DNA of 17,065 bases from NCBI GenBank assembly GCA_016188575.1, contig JACPHN010000145.1, positions 1 through 17,065 on the forward strand. The letters are read 5' to 3'. A model generated the notes under the pieces. That model was not told where the DNA came from. It did not search any database and saw nothing but the letters and a program-made list of their open reading frames with translations. Below, in pieces: positions 6,517 to 15,390 of the stretch. The DNA is from Candidatus Schekmanbacteria bacterium (GTDB lineage: Bacteria > CSSED10-310 > JACPHN01). The position numbers and the translations under genes are program-made. The stretch's first letter is position 1. The number at the start of each line of letters is the position of its first letter.

Positions 6517-7905
6517 GTGCCGGAGGAAAGCCGAGCGAGCGTTCGGCTCGTCGGTGAGCACGAGCTGCCCCAGTCGTGGGTCGACCGCATGGCGGCATGG
6601 GGGTACGAGGTCACCGCGCAACCGCCGGAACAGTTTACGGGCGGCGGCCCCGTATTGTGGCTGCAGTGGGATGCAGAAGCTGAAGGAGATGCGGCGCTGC
6701 TTGGCGGGACTCCATTGATCACCGTCGCTGCGCCGGGCGTGCACCCTGGGCACTGCGATTTTGTGCTACCGCTGCCACCCGATCCCGAAGCGCTCCGGCA
6801 GGCGCTGGAGGAAGCGACGGACGTAGCGCGGCTCGTGGAGGAGGTGCGCGATCTCCGCCAGAGGTACAACCTGATCGACGAGGAGATCGAGTTGCTGCGG
6901 CGACCGTGCCGCTCCACGGGGCGGGAAACGACCGCCGACGACTTGCTACGCTCCCTCGGCGAGAACTTGGAACCGCTCGTCAGAGCGACCGCCTGGTTCG
7001 TTGGCGGTTACGACGCGGACCGCAACGAGCTGGCGATCGTGTCGGCGGCGCCGTCCGTAGCGAACCGTCTGCTGGGAGCTCGACTCAGGATCCGCGGCCG
7101 CATGTTGTATCGCGTGCTGCAATCGCGAACGCCGCTCATCGTCACCTCCGTGACTGCCGCCGCCGACGGTGGTCTCGACCGCGAGCTCCGCGAGCTCGGG
7201 GAGCTCGCCGGTGGCAGCCCCCACGAGCTGTTGGCGGTGCCGATCCATGCGTTCGGGAGAACCTTCGGTCTCATTTGTATATTCGACCCCAGAGCGCACC
7301 CGTCCGCGGCGCTGGTAGACGCCCTGGAGGCGGTTGCCCGCCACACGGCCTCAGTTATCGAAAACGCGCGTCTTCACGAGGAAATCCGCCGCTTGTCGGT
7401 CTTCGACGACCTTACCGAAGTCTACAACTTCCAGTTTTTCGAAGAGGTCCTGGCCCGCGAGCTCACCCGCGCTACCAGTTTTCAACTGCCGCTGGCTCTC
7501 ATCTTTATCGACCTGGACGGCTTCAAGGGCGTCAATGACCAGTATGGACACGCCCTGGGCAGCCGGGTGCTGCGCGAGGTCGGGCGCTTCCTCCAATCGT
7601 CGGTGCGGCGCGTCGACATTGTCGGCAGGTTTGGCGGTGACGAGTTCGTCATCTTGCTTCCCCAAGCCAACGCCGAGGGCGCGGACATCGTCGCCACCCG
7701 CCTGCGCGCCCGCCTGCTCGATCATCGGTTTCTCGGGGACATGCGACTCGACATTCACTTGAGTCTCAGTGCCGGCATTGCGACCTTTCCCGAACCGTGT
7801 CGAACACGCGAGGAGCTCCTCGGCGCTGCCGACCAGGCCATGTACCGCGCCAAGGCGAATACGCGAAACTCCATCGAGCACGCCCGCGAAAGCGATGTTC
7901 GTTAA
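6517..7905 (+). CDS. Diguanylate cyclase, receiver-like + GAF + GGDEF
   Basis: Makes cyclic di-GMP from two GTP in the cytoplasm. Seen (462 aa): about residues 8-105 have alternating strand/helix patterning, with PLITVAA and DFVLPLPPDPEALRQAL resembling the last strands and helix of a receiver, but no phospho-acceptor Asp site is evident. A helix likely to be a coiled coil follows (about 108-137), then a GAF-type domain (about 145-285) and a GGDEF domain (about 297-455). The active site RFGGDEF is intact (GGDEF 373-377), and the inhibitory RxxD (R364, D367) sits five residues before it, so product feedback is expected. The start is GTG 6517, chosen because AGGGGA lies 6 nt upstream, 10 nt after the FadL-like stop; an earlier ATG at 6427 would overlap that gene. 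It is the only cytoplasmic regulator in the operon. Confidence 0.95.
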   Translation: MPEESRASVRLVGEHELPQSWVDRMAAWGYEVTAQPPEQFTGGGPVLWLQWDAEAEGDAALLGGTPLITVAAPGVHPGHCDFVLPLPPDPEALRQALEEATDVARLVEEVRDLRQRYNLIDEEIELLRRPCRSTGRETTADDLLRSLGENLEPLVRATAWFVGGYDADRNELAIVSAAPSVANRLLGARLRIRGRMLYRVLQSRTPLIVTSVTAAADGGLDRELRELGELAGGSPHELLAVPIHAFGRTFGLICIFDPRAHPSAALVDALEAVARHTASVIENARLHEEIRRLSVFDDLTEVYNFQFFEEVLARELTRATSFQLPLALIFIDLDGFKGVNDQYGHALGSRVLREVGRFLQSSVRRVDIVGRFGGDEFVILLPQANAEGADIVATRLRARLLDHRFLGDMRLDIHLSLSAGIATFPEPCRTREELLGAADQAMYRAKANTRNSIEHARESDVR

Positions 7906-7918
7906 CCAGGTGAACACC

Positions 7919-8728
7919 ATGATCCTACCCGCGATACCGCGACGCCCAATCCCGCCGGCGCGCCGGCTCACTCAGCTCACGATTCTCTTGCCACTGCTCG
8001 CTGGTGTCGCCCTCGCCGGCTGCGGCGTCAACGCCGCCTTGCGCCTCACCGACGAGGAGCTCTTGGGCCTCGGACAGACGCTGCTCGAGCGAAAGAGCTA
8101 CGAGCAGAGCCGCGAGGTGCTCGAGCAGCTTCACAAGACATTCCCCGGCAGCCCGCTGGCGCCGACGGCGCAGATCACCATCGGCGAGTCGTACTACCGC
8201 CAGAAGCGCTACTCCGACGCCGCGACCGAGTACAGCAATTTCCTCCGCTATTATCCGGCTCACGCGCAGGCGGCGGAGGCGCAGTACTTCCTGGCCTTGA
8301 GCCGCTTCAAGACCACCTATGGCCCGGAGCGCGACCAGACCCAGACGCGAGAAGCGCGCGACGTCTTTCAGCAGCTCCTGGATCGCTATCCGGACAGCGG
8401 TTACGAAAAGGAAGCGAAGGAGAAGCTGACCGAGCTGGACACGAGGCTGGCAGAGCACGAGTTGGCGGTCGCCCGGTTCTACTTGTCGGACCGCGAGTGC
8501 GAGGCGGCCGAAAAACGCCTGCACGGGGTGCTCGATGACTACCCCGGCATCAGCGTCGAGCCGCAGGCGATGTACGAGCTGGGACGGTCGTATCTCTGCC
8601 TGAAGCGGCAAGAGGAGGCGGTGGCGACGTTCCGCGAGCTGGTCACCGCCCATCCCCGAACGGCTTCCGCAGGGCGGGCACGCGTAATGCTGGCGAAGCT
8701 GGATAGCAAAGCGAAGGCCGAGAGTTGA
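7919..8728 (+). CDS. bamD: BamD-like outer-membrane assembly lipoprotein
   Basis: BamD (YfiO/ComL) is the essential TPR lipoprotein of the BAM complex that inserts barrels into the outer membrane. Seen (269 aa): a signal peptide with hydrophobic core LTILLPLLAGVALAGC and lipobox LAGC (Cys35), then tandem TPR-type helices (YEQSREVLEQLHKTFPGSP, RYSDAATEYSNFLRYYPAH and a C-terminal pair), the usual BamD arrangement and length. AGGTG upstream of ATG 7919 supports the start. It lies 13 nt after the cyclase gene. Inference: it may be the sole BamD or a specialised paralogue serving barrels such as the FadL-like protein two genes upstream; the window cannot tell. A periplasmic TPR protein of the CpoB/YbgF type is the main alternative, but the lipobox and length favour BamD. 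Confidence 0.86.
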   Translation: MILPAIPRRPIPPARRLTQLTILLPLLAGVALAGCGVNAALRLTDEELLGLGQTLLERKSYEQSREVLEQLHKTFPGSPLAPTAQITIGESYYRQKRYSDAATEYSNFLRYYPAHAQAAEAQYFLALSRFKTTYGPERDQTQTREARDVFQQLLDRYPDSGYEKEAKEKLTELDTRLAEHELAVARFYLSDRECEAAEKRLHGVLDDYPGISVEPQAMYELGRSYLCLKRQEEAVATFRELVTAHPRTASAGRARVMLAKLDSKAKAES

Positions 8729-8762
8729 TCGCCGCGGCCAGGCCACAGACGGCAGTGACAAG

Positions 8763-10508
8763 GTGAAGACAACGATACCGCCACGGGGCCTCGCGGCGCG
8801 GCTGGTGCTGGCGGTGGCACTGGCGCATGGGGTGCTCGCCTTGGGGGCGGGGCGCGCCCAGGAAGGTGACCTCGCGCCGAACGCCCCGGCCTCGGCGACT
8901 CCGAGGTGGGGCGGACACCTTGCGGTAGCGGTGCCGCGATCCGCCTACAGTCTGGACCCGTTGTGGGCCTACGACGCGGCCAGCCGGATGGTATCCGCGC
9001 AGATCCACGAGGGGCTTTTCGAATACGATGCCCGAGGTGCCATCGTCGCCTGTCTGGCCACCGGCCTGCCCCGGATCGCGGTGGAGCGCGGCCCGAACGG
9101 GGTCGCTCCGCACCACGTCGCCGAGGTCTCGGTTCGAGGGGGGGTGCGCTTTCATGACGGCACCCAGTTTGCGGCTCGCGACGCGGCCGCAGCGCTGTCG
9201 CGGCTGATCACCGCCCCGGACGTCCCTTCCCGGGGGTTGTTCCGTCTATTTATGGCCGCGCGCGCCACTGCGCCCCAAACGCTCGTCATTGACCTGGCGC
9301 GTGTGTCCACTCCCGAGGAAGTGGCCGGTCTGCTTGCCCGAACCGAGGCCGCGGTTCCACAGGTCGAAGAAGTGAAGCGCTTTGGAAAGGGCTACGGCAA
9401 GACTACCGCAGTCGGCACGGGGCCGTTTGCGCTCCTGTCCTGGGAGAAGGGAAAGGCGATCGTGCTGCGCCGGAACGCCTCGTACTGGCGGCTCGCAACG
9501 GCCTCTGGTGCGGCGGGCGAGGAGACGGTCGCGAGCGACCACCGCGGGCATCTGCCCTATCTGGACCGCTTGTCGTTTGCCGTCCTGGAGTCGGCCGAGC
9601 AGCGGGTCCAGGCGCTGGCGGCCGGAGAGGTGCGCCTCCTGGAGCACCTGGAGCATGGCCAGCACCGCCTGCTCGCTGGAGTGCCGGGGGTGGCGGTCGA
9701 GTGGGGCGCCGGGACTTCGGTAGTGCTCCTGTACTTCAACGTTGCGGCGCCGCCGTTTGCGGACCGGGAGACGCGCGTTGCCATGGCGCAGCTCCTGGAC
9801 CGTCCCAAGATTGCTCGGGAGCTGTTCGCGGGGCACGCCGCGGCAGCGGTCGCGGTAACGCCACGGGGCTCGACGCTCACGGAGGCGGCGTTTCCCTTCG
9901 CTCCAGGAGCTGCCACGAGCTCCCTGGCGCGGCACGCGATGGAGAGCGGCGCGGCTCCGCTCGCCGTTGAGCTCTTGACGAACGAGCTTTCGCCATTCCC
10001 GGAGGTGGCCCGGGAGATTGCCGAGATGTGGCGCCGAGCGGGGCTACAGGTGGTGGTTACGGCCTTGAACAAGAAAGCGCTTCTCAAGCGGCTGTACTAT
10101 TCCCGCTCGCCGGCCAAGGCCACGGCGGCGGCCACGCCGGGCACCGGTGTGCCGGCGCCCGCCTTTGCGGTGGCGCTGGAGGACTGGGACGATTTCCGCG
10201 GCGACACGGGACTTGCGGTGAACCTCTTCGAGCTCTTTCACTCGCAATCCAAGCACAACAAGACTGGCCTTGCCGACGCCGAGCTTGACGCCAACCTCGA
10301 AAAGCTTGCCGCGGATGCGGAGCCGCCGGCTGCTGCCAGGCAGCTCCTGGCAGCGACGGAAGGGGCGGCGATGGCGACCGCGGCCATTGTACCCATTGCG
10401 TTTCCCGAAGTGGCGTGGGCTTACGATCGGCAGCTACAGCGGGTCTGGCGCCGCCCCGGCGGCGGGGCGCCGATCTTTCGAGACGCCTGGCTGGAGAACA
10501 ACAAGTGA
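8763..10508 (+). CDS. ABC transporter substrate-binding protein, family 5 (peptide type)
   Basis: Periplasmic solute receptor of the DppA/OppA class; ligand unknown. Seen (581 aa): a signal peptide (ARLVLAVALAHGVLALGAGRAQ), then the family-5 core with SAYSLDPLWAYDAASRMVSAQIHEGLF, the FHDG motif at 130-133 within VRFHDGTQFAARDA, and VGTGPFALLSWEKG. The start is GTG 8763; only a weak AGG directly adjoins it. Residues around 455-467 contain an Ala/Thr/Pro-rich insertion (AKATAAATPGTG) that may be a linker. It follows bamD by 34 nt and its stop overlaps the start of the second binding protein (GTGA), implying translational coupling. No permease or ATPase lies nearby, so the pair may feed a transporter elsewhere or act as a sensor or chaperone. 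Confidence 0.9.
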   Translation: MKTTIPPRGLAARLVLAVALAHGVLALGAGRAQEGDLAPNAPASATPRWGGHLAVAVPRSAYSLDPLWAYDAASRMVSAQIHEGLFEYDARGAIVACLATGLPRIAVERGPNGVAPHHVAEVSVRGGVRFHDGTQFAARDAAAALSRLITAPDVPSRGLFRLFMAARATAPQTLVIDLARVSTPEEVAGLLARTEAAVPQVEEVKRFGKGYGKTTAVGTGPFALLSWEKGKAIVLRRNASYWRLATASGAAGEETVASDHRGHLPYLDRLSFAVLESAEQRVQALAAGEVRLLEHLEHGQHRLLAGVPGVAVEWGAGTSVVLLYFNVAAPPFADRETRVAMAQLLDRPKIARELFAGHAAAAVAVTPRGSTLTEAAFPFAPGAATSSLARHAMESGAAPLAVELLTNELSPFPEVAREIAEMWRRAGLQVVVTALNKKALLKRLYYSRSPAKATAAATPGTGVPAPAFAVALEDWDDFRGDTGLAVNLFELFHSQSKHNKTGLADAELDANLEKLAADAEPPAAARQLLAATEGAAMATAAIVPIAFPEVAWAYDRQLQRVWRRPGGGAPIFRDAWLENNK

Positions 10509-12124
10509 TTACGATCTCACTGCGCCGGCTGCTTGCCGGAATCACCCTCGCGTCGTGTGCCAGCATGATCTCATGTGGTTCCCAACCGCACGGAGAGAGC
10601 TCCACAACGCGAGCCACGTCCGCTGCTCAGCGCAAGGTCTTTGTCTACGGAGGCGGAGGTGACGCCGTCGGCCTGGATCCGGCGCGCGAGGACGATGGCG
10701 AGTCCTTCAAGGTCTGCGACAACATCTACGATACCCTCGTTCAGTATGCCGAAGAAACGACGGAAATCGAGCCGGGATTGGCCGAATCCTGGGAAATCTC
10801 TGCTGACGGCCTGACCTACACTTTTCACTTGCGCAAGGCCGTGCAGTTTCACGATGGTGCTCCCCTGAACGCGAACGCCGTCGTCTTCTCGTTTCGCCGG
10901 CAAGGGGACGCGGCGCATCCTTTCCACCACGTGGGCGGACCGTACAAGTACTGGGGCAACATGAACATGAGCCGGATCATCGCGTCGATCGACGCGCTCG
11001 ATGAGCTCACGGTGCGCTTCACCCTCACCGTGGCCGAGGCGCCGTTCCTCGCGGACCTCGCGATGAGCTTCGCATCCATCGTCAGCCCGGCGGCCGTGGA
11101 GAAGTGGGGCGCGGAGTTTTCCCGGCACCCGGTCGGAACCGGTCCGTTCCAGTTCGTCGAGTGGGTCAAGGACGACCGCATTGTGCTCGACGCCAATCCA
11201 TCCTACTGGGGTGGCCGGCCAAAGCTCGACCGGATTGTCTTCAGGGCGATCCCCGACAGCGCGGCTCGCTACCTCGAGCTGCGCACGGGAACACTCTCGG
11301 GCATGGATTTCCCCAATCCGGACGACCTGCCCAAGATCCGGGCCGATGCCAGCCTTCAGGTGCTCGAACAACCTGGAATGAACGTCGGATATCTGGCCAT
11401 GAACACACAGAAGTCGCCCTTCGATGATGTGCGCGTGCGCCGAGCCGTGAACTTCGCGGTAAACAAGCAGGCCATCGTCGATCACCTGTACGCTGGCATG
11501 GGAATGGTGGCGAATGGCCCCCTACCACCGGGCATGATCGGCTACGCCGCCGACATCCGCGGCTACGACTACGATCTGGAAACGGCGCGTAAGTTGCTCG
11601 CGGAAGCGGGGAAAGCAGACGGATTCGCGACCACGCTGTGGGCAATGCCGGTCCCGAGACCGTACATGCCGAACGGGATGCGGGTCGCTCAGGCGGTGCA
11701 GGCGGACCTTGCGAAAGTCGGCATCAGGGCGGAGATCGTGACGTACGAGTGGGGAACGTACCTGGACAAGACGGACCACGGTGAGCACGACATGGCGTTG
11801 CTCGGCTGGAGTGGCGACAACGGCGATCCGGACAACTTCCTGTATGTGCTTCTGGATCAGGACGCTGCTGTGCCCCCCGCCACCAATATCGCCTTTTTCA
11901 AAAACGCCACCGCGCACGAGCTCCTCGTGGCGGCAAAACGGAAGACCGATCCGCGAGAGCGCGCGGAGCTCTACCGCCAGGCGCAAAAAATCATCCACGA
12001 CGAGGCCCCGTGGGTGCCGCTGGCACACGCGGTGCAGGTTGCGGTATTGCGCGCCGAGGTCTCGGGATTCAAGCTCCACCCCACTACCAAGCGCAGATTC
12101 CTCCACACCGATCTGCGCTCGTGA
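10505..12124 (+). CDS. ABC transporter substrate-binding lipoprotein, DppA-like
   Basis: Membrane-tethered solute receptor of family 5 (dipeptide/oligopeptide or related ligands). Seen (539 aa from GTG 10505): a lipoprotein signal with RRLLAGITLASC, lipobox LASC (Cys18; a second Cys at 23 is less likely). The body follows DppA closely: GGDAVGLDPA, AESWEISADGLTYTFHLRK, FHDG at 115-118, HPVGTGPFQFVEW, VRRAVNFAVNKQAIVDHLY, and DMALLGWSGDNGDPDNFLY near the end. Length is typical. It overlaps the upstream binding-protein gene by 4 nt. The two proteins share the fold but differ markedly in sequence, so they are paralogues of old standing rather than a recent duplication. The peptidase gene starts 9 nt after its stop. 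Confidence 0.93.
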   Translation: MITISLRRLLAGITLASCASMISCGSQPHGESSTTRATSAAQRKVFVYGGGGDAVGLDPAREDDGESFKVCDNIYDTLVQYAEETTEIEPGLAESWEISADGLTYTFHLRKAVQFHDGAPLNANAVVFSFRRQGDAAHPFHHVGGPYKYWGNMNMSRIIASIDALDELTVRFTLTVAEAPFLADLAMSFASIVSPAAVEKWGAEFSRHPVGTGPFQFVEWVKDDRIVLDANPSYWGGRPKLDRIVFRAIPDSAARYLELRTGTLSGMDFPNPDDLPKIRADASLQVLEQPGMNVGYLAMNTQKSPFDDVRVRRAVNFAVNKQAIVDHLYAGMGMVANGPLPPGMIGYAADIRGYDYDLETARKLLAEAGKADGFATTLWAMPVPRPYMPNGMRVAQAVQADLAKVGIRAEIVTYEWGTYLDKTDHGEHDMALLGWSGDNGDPDNFLYVLLDQDAAVPPATNIAFFKNATAHELLVAAKRKTDPRERAELYRQAQKIIHDEAPWVPLAHAVQVAVLRAEVSGFKLHPTTKRRFLHTDLRS

Positions 12125-12133
12125 GCAGGCATC

Positions 12134-13423
12134 ATGGCAGGATTCGGTAGCTCCCAGCTCAGTCGGCAAAGCATCAGCCGTAGATCATCCGGACCGTGGC
12201 GTCTCCGGCTCCTCGCGGTCTTCATGGCCATACTTGCCGTGGCTGCGATCGTGTCCGTGTTCGTTTCGGAGCGTGCGAGGGCAACCTGGGGGTGGCTTGC
12301 GGACCTGAGTGATCCGGAAATCCGCCTCGGAACCGAGCGAACGCTATTCGGACCGGAAATCCGCTTGCCGTTCGCCGTCGAGGATCGGAACGCGGTGGCA
12401 CTCACCTATCGGGTTGACAATGACCCACAGGAGATCCCGATTGCCAGCCCGGAAGTCGTGCACCTGACCAAGGGTCTCGACGCCGGCCCGCATGCGGTCA
12501 CCATCGTGGCCGTCGACGCGGCGTTGCTGTCCAACCGCGCCGAGCTGCGCGTGCCCGTCGAGATCGATCAGTCGCGGCCGACGGTGACGTTGAAAACCGA
12601 CCCCATCGTCTGGACAAAGCAAGGTCAGCTCGCGCACCTGCGCTTTGTCAGCAGCGAGGAGGTCGAGACTGCGGCGGACGCGCCCTACTCGATCATCCGC
12701 GAGCCGGATGGTGGCTATCTCCTCCTGCGCCCCGTCCCCATCGACGAAGCGACGGGCATGAAGACCGACCAGTACGAGCTGTATGATCGAGCGGGCAATG
12801 TCGGGGTGCTGACCCAGCGCATTCAGATCAAGCCCGTGGCACTGCGGGATGGCACCGTCACGCTCACGGATGCGCTGCTGGCGAAATGCGGGGTCAGCAC
12901 GTTCGCGGAGCAAGAGACGCTGCGCGAGCAGAACTACGCGCAGATCACGCAAATCTGCTCGGTGCGCTCCACTCCCGAGAGCTTCTCGGCGCGCTATCAG
13001 CGCCCATCGATAGGCGAGTGGACTTCCCTGTACGGCGAACGGCGGCTGTACAACAAGACGAGCTGGCATCGCCACCTCGCCATGGATATCGCCCATCTCG
13101 CGGGAGCCGAAATCGTTGCCAGTGGCGACGGCACGGTTGCGTATGCAGACGTGCTGGGCATTTACGGCAACTGCATCATCATTGACCATGGTTGGCGTAT
13201 CTACTCACTGTACGCCCACCTCGCCAGCCTCGAGGTGGCCAAGGGCGACACCGTTAAGGCCGGGCAGCGCATTGCGAGCATGGGTGACACCGGTCTGGCG
13301 GGAGGGGTGCACCTGCACTATTCGATACTGGTGGCGAATGTCTACGTGAGTCCAGACCAGTTCCTGCAGAAGATGGCGGAGCTTGCCGCGGAAAAGACTC
13401 AGCCGGCGGCGGAGAACCCCTGA
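12134..13423 (+). CDS. Membrane-anchored M23 (LytM) peptidoglycan endopeptidase
   Basis: Zinc metallopeptidases of family M23 cut peptide cross-links in peptidoglycan; inactive members regulate amidases. Seen (429 aa): a basic N-terminus and one membrane helix (about 23-44), then an extracytoplasmic region with beta-sandwich-like segments (about 60-235) and the M23 domain (about 300-410). Zinc ligands and active-site residues are present: HLAMD (H314, D318), YAHL (H362) and HLH (H393, H395). The G-rich turns of the family (VASGDGTVAYA, GDTVKAGQRIASMGDTG) are intact, so catalytic activity is expected. AGG precedes ATG 12134. It is the last gene of the operon, 9 nt after the binding lipoprotein gene. 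Context suggests local opening of the wall or periplasmic remodelling to fit the envelope proteins encoded upstream. Confidence 0.93.
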   Translation: MAGFGSSQLSRQSISRRSSGPWRLRLLAVFMAILAVAAIVSVFVSERARATWGWLADLSDPEIRLGTERTLFGPEIRLPFAVEDRNAVALTYRVDNDPQEIPIASPEVVHLTKGLDAGPHAVTIVAVDAALLSNRAELRVPVEIDQSRPTVTLKTDPIVWTKQGQLAHLRFVSSEEVETAADAPYSIIREPDGGYLLLRPVPIDEATGMKTDQYELYDRAGNVGVLTQRIQIKPVALRDGTVTLTDALLAKCGVSTFAEQETLREQNYAQITQICSVRSTPESFSARYQRPSIGEWTSLYGERRLYNKTSWHRHLAMDIAHLAGAEIVASGDGTVAYADVLGIYGNCIIIDHGWRIYSLYAHLASLEVAKGDTVKAGQRIASMGDTGLAGGVHLHYSILVANVYVSPDQFLQKMAELAAEKTQPAAENP

Positions 13424-13535
13424 GCGCGGGCGCGGCGGAGAGCTGGGCGCAAGGATTTGGCAAGGTTGGGTCGAGGTCTTTTCGTCGAGCGCGGCGGCAT
13501 GCGGTTGCCGCAATGGTCCTCCGGAGCCTGCGGAA

Positions 13536-13753
13536 GCGCTCCGGAACGGCGGAGCGCGCGCGAAACGAGCGAGCGGCGGACTCCGGAAACGCGGAGCGGT
13601 CTACTCGAGGCCCGCGGGACAGTTGCGCCGAAGCGGAGGAGCGCGGCGGAGGTCGCCGCCACGGCTCCGCGCTTTCGGACTCAGGCACAGATGGGCAACC
13701 CTCACGCTCCGGCGCGCCGGAACGGTGCGGCGAGGCCCGCGCGCGCCGTTCCG
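13536..13753. repeat. Cluster of GC-rich hairpins in the convergent intergenic region
   Basis: Region 13424-13807 separates convergent genes and holds no convincing gene. Seen: GCGCTCCG-N6-CGGAGCGC (13536-13557); CTCCG-N6-CGGAG (13581-13596), with nearly the same loop (GAACGG/GAAACG); AGCGCGG paired with CCGCGCT (13640-13673); and CGGAACGG paired with CCGTTCCG (13718-13753). The motif CTCCGGAACGG recurs in variant form. No T-tracts follow, so simple intrinsic termination is not shown. The cluster could be REP-like repeats or a bidirectional transcription barrier. Confidence 0.42.
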
Positions 13754-13807
13754 CCGTGGCGGAGATGCACGCCGGACCGTTCCCGCGGGGTTACGGCGGC
13801 GCGCGGA

Positions 13808-15390
13808 CTATGGCGCGGACGGTGCCGCCGGCTCGTCTTGTTCCCCGCTACTCCGTCTTCGCTTGCCGAGGCGCGGGAACATCGACTCGGCTGCCTCCCT
13901 CCCGTACACCTTGCGCAAGTCGAGGAGGCCGGGGACCAGCGCGAGCGTGGCGGAGATCCCGCTCTACGGCGGCCTTGCGCAGCGGCGCGATCCCGGTGAT
14001 CTCGCGTACTTCCGCCATGGAAGTCGCGCCCGCCGGGTCGGCCCTGGAGGTCGAGCCCGGAGAATAACCGGTCGGCAGCAGCAGGTGCCCGCGGACGAAC
14101 GGCATCGCCTCGACCGCCTCGACCTGCTCCACCAAACGGTCGTAGTCGTAGACGACCGTCGCAAAGCCACTGTAGCGGTCGGTAAAGTACAGGCCGATGG
14201 CCTCGAGCTGGTTCCCTGAAATAGAGAACCAAGGGCAGGCCGTCCGGCGCGGTCTTGATCCCGTACTCGTTGCGTGCAAGCTCCTCCCGCGGGTCTTCTC
14301 CTTGCAAGATGCGCGCGAAGGAGAGAGCGACTTCTGGTGGGAGCTTGTGGCTCGGCAGCTTCAGGTAGTCCTGCCGAGGGATTCCAGCGGCCTCGGTGCT
14401 GCGCGGTCCCTCCACCCCGCGGTCGTCGACGGCGGAGACGGAATAGTAATAGGTCTGGGCGGGATCGAGACCCTTGTCGGTGACGGAACCGGGCGGATAC
14501 TCTCCGAGCAGTGTCGGCTCGGATTCCCCCGGGTGGCGGCGGTACAACCGATAGGTGACTATTCCCGGACTGGTGCTCGCTTTCCAGCCCGGATGGAGCT
14601 CGTCTTCGATGCCCTTGTAGAAGTCCGAGGGCCCGACGACGACCTTGGCCGGCGGCGCCGGCACCCCGGGGTCGATGGCCATGAAGGCGGCGCGGGGTCT
14701 TTCGCTGGAGACGTTGCCGGCGCGGTCGAAGGCGACGAGCCGCGCTTCGTAGCGCCGCCCGGGCCGCAACCCGGTAACCGTGGCCTCGAGGGTGGATCCA
14801 TCAGTTTCGGCCAGATTCCGGGTCGTGCCCCAGACCACATACTTCGTCACCCCCACGTCGTCGGTGCCGGGCCCCCACCGCAGCCGCGCCGTGGTGCCGG
14901 TCACCTCCACCACCTCCAGGTGGCTGGTGTACAGGCTTGGCGGCTCGGTATCGATCGGCTGGATGCGCACCACCAGCGCGGGCCCCGCGGTGGACCAGTT
15001 GCCCGCCGTGTCTCCCGCTTCGACCGAAAACCGGAAATCCGTGAGACTGGTGAGCCGGGTCGCGACGTAGCGGCGATCGTCCGGTCCCGTGTGGTCGCGC
15101 AGCCCTCCGTTTTGGTAGACCCGATAGGCGGTGACCCCGTTCTCGTCGGTGGCCGCCGTCCACTCGAGCGTCACCTCTTCGAGAGCGACGTAGGCGGCGG
15201 TGAGCCGGCTGCCGTCCGGCCAGGCCGGGGCCACCGTGTCCGTCGCGGCGGGCGCGAGCAGCAGGGGCGCGGCCGGCGTGGCACTCGGAACCCCGGTTAC
15301 GGGGTTCTCGGCGGCGCCCCCGGTGCTCACCGATAGCGCGATCCACAGGACGACGGCGGCTGGGAGCTCTCTGATCCGGGGTGTTGGCAT
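13808..15390 (-). pseudogene. Secreted fibronectin type III repeat protein, two frameshifts
   Basis: Seen: ATG 15390 with GGAGGT 6 nt upstream, a signal peptide (LPAAVVLWIALSVSTGGA), then three FN3-type domains (about residues 55-145, 150-245 and 250-340; for example YRVYQNGG, GLRPGRRYEARLVAFDRAGNVSS, GLDPAQTYYYSVSAVDDRG). Coding quality then switches frame twice. At about 14214-14216 (GGG on the coding strand) it continues as NQLEAIGLYFTDRYSGF. At about 13958-13960 (again GGG) it continues as ISATLALVPGLLDLRKVYG and ends at a TAG, 13810-13808. Removing one G at each run restores one continuous protein of about 527 aa. FN3 domains usually mediate extracellular binding; the C-terminal domain is unknown to me. 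The unshifted frame runs on as Arg-rich nonsense to 13702. Either the gene is decaying or the sequence has indel errors. Confidence 0.8.

Noticed and set aside
10571-11485. 304-codon minus-strand ORF inside the second binding-protein gene
   Set aside because: It lies wholly antisense to a gene with unmistakable DppA-type sequence; its composition mirrors that gene.
13383-14219. 278-codon plus-strand ORF overlapping the M23 end and the FN3 gene
   Set aside because: The peptide is almost all Arg, Gly and Ala. It crosses a hairpin cluster and lies antisense to the FN3 protein tail, so it is a composition artefact.
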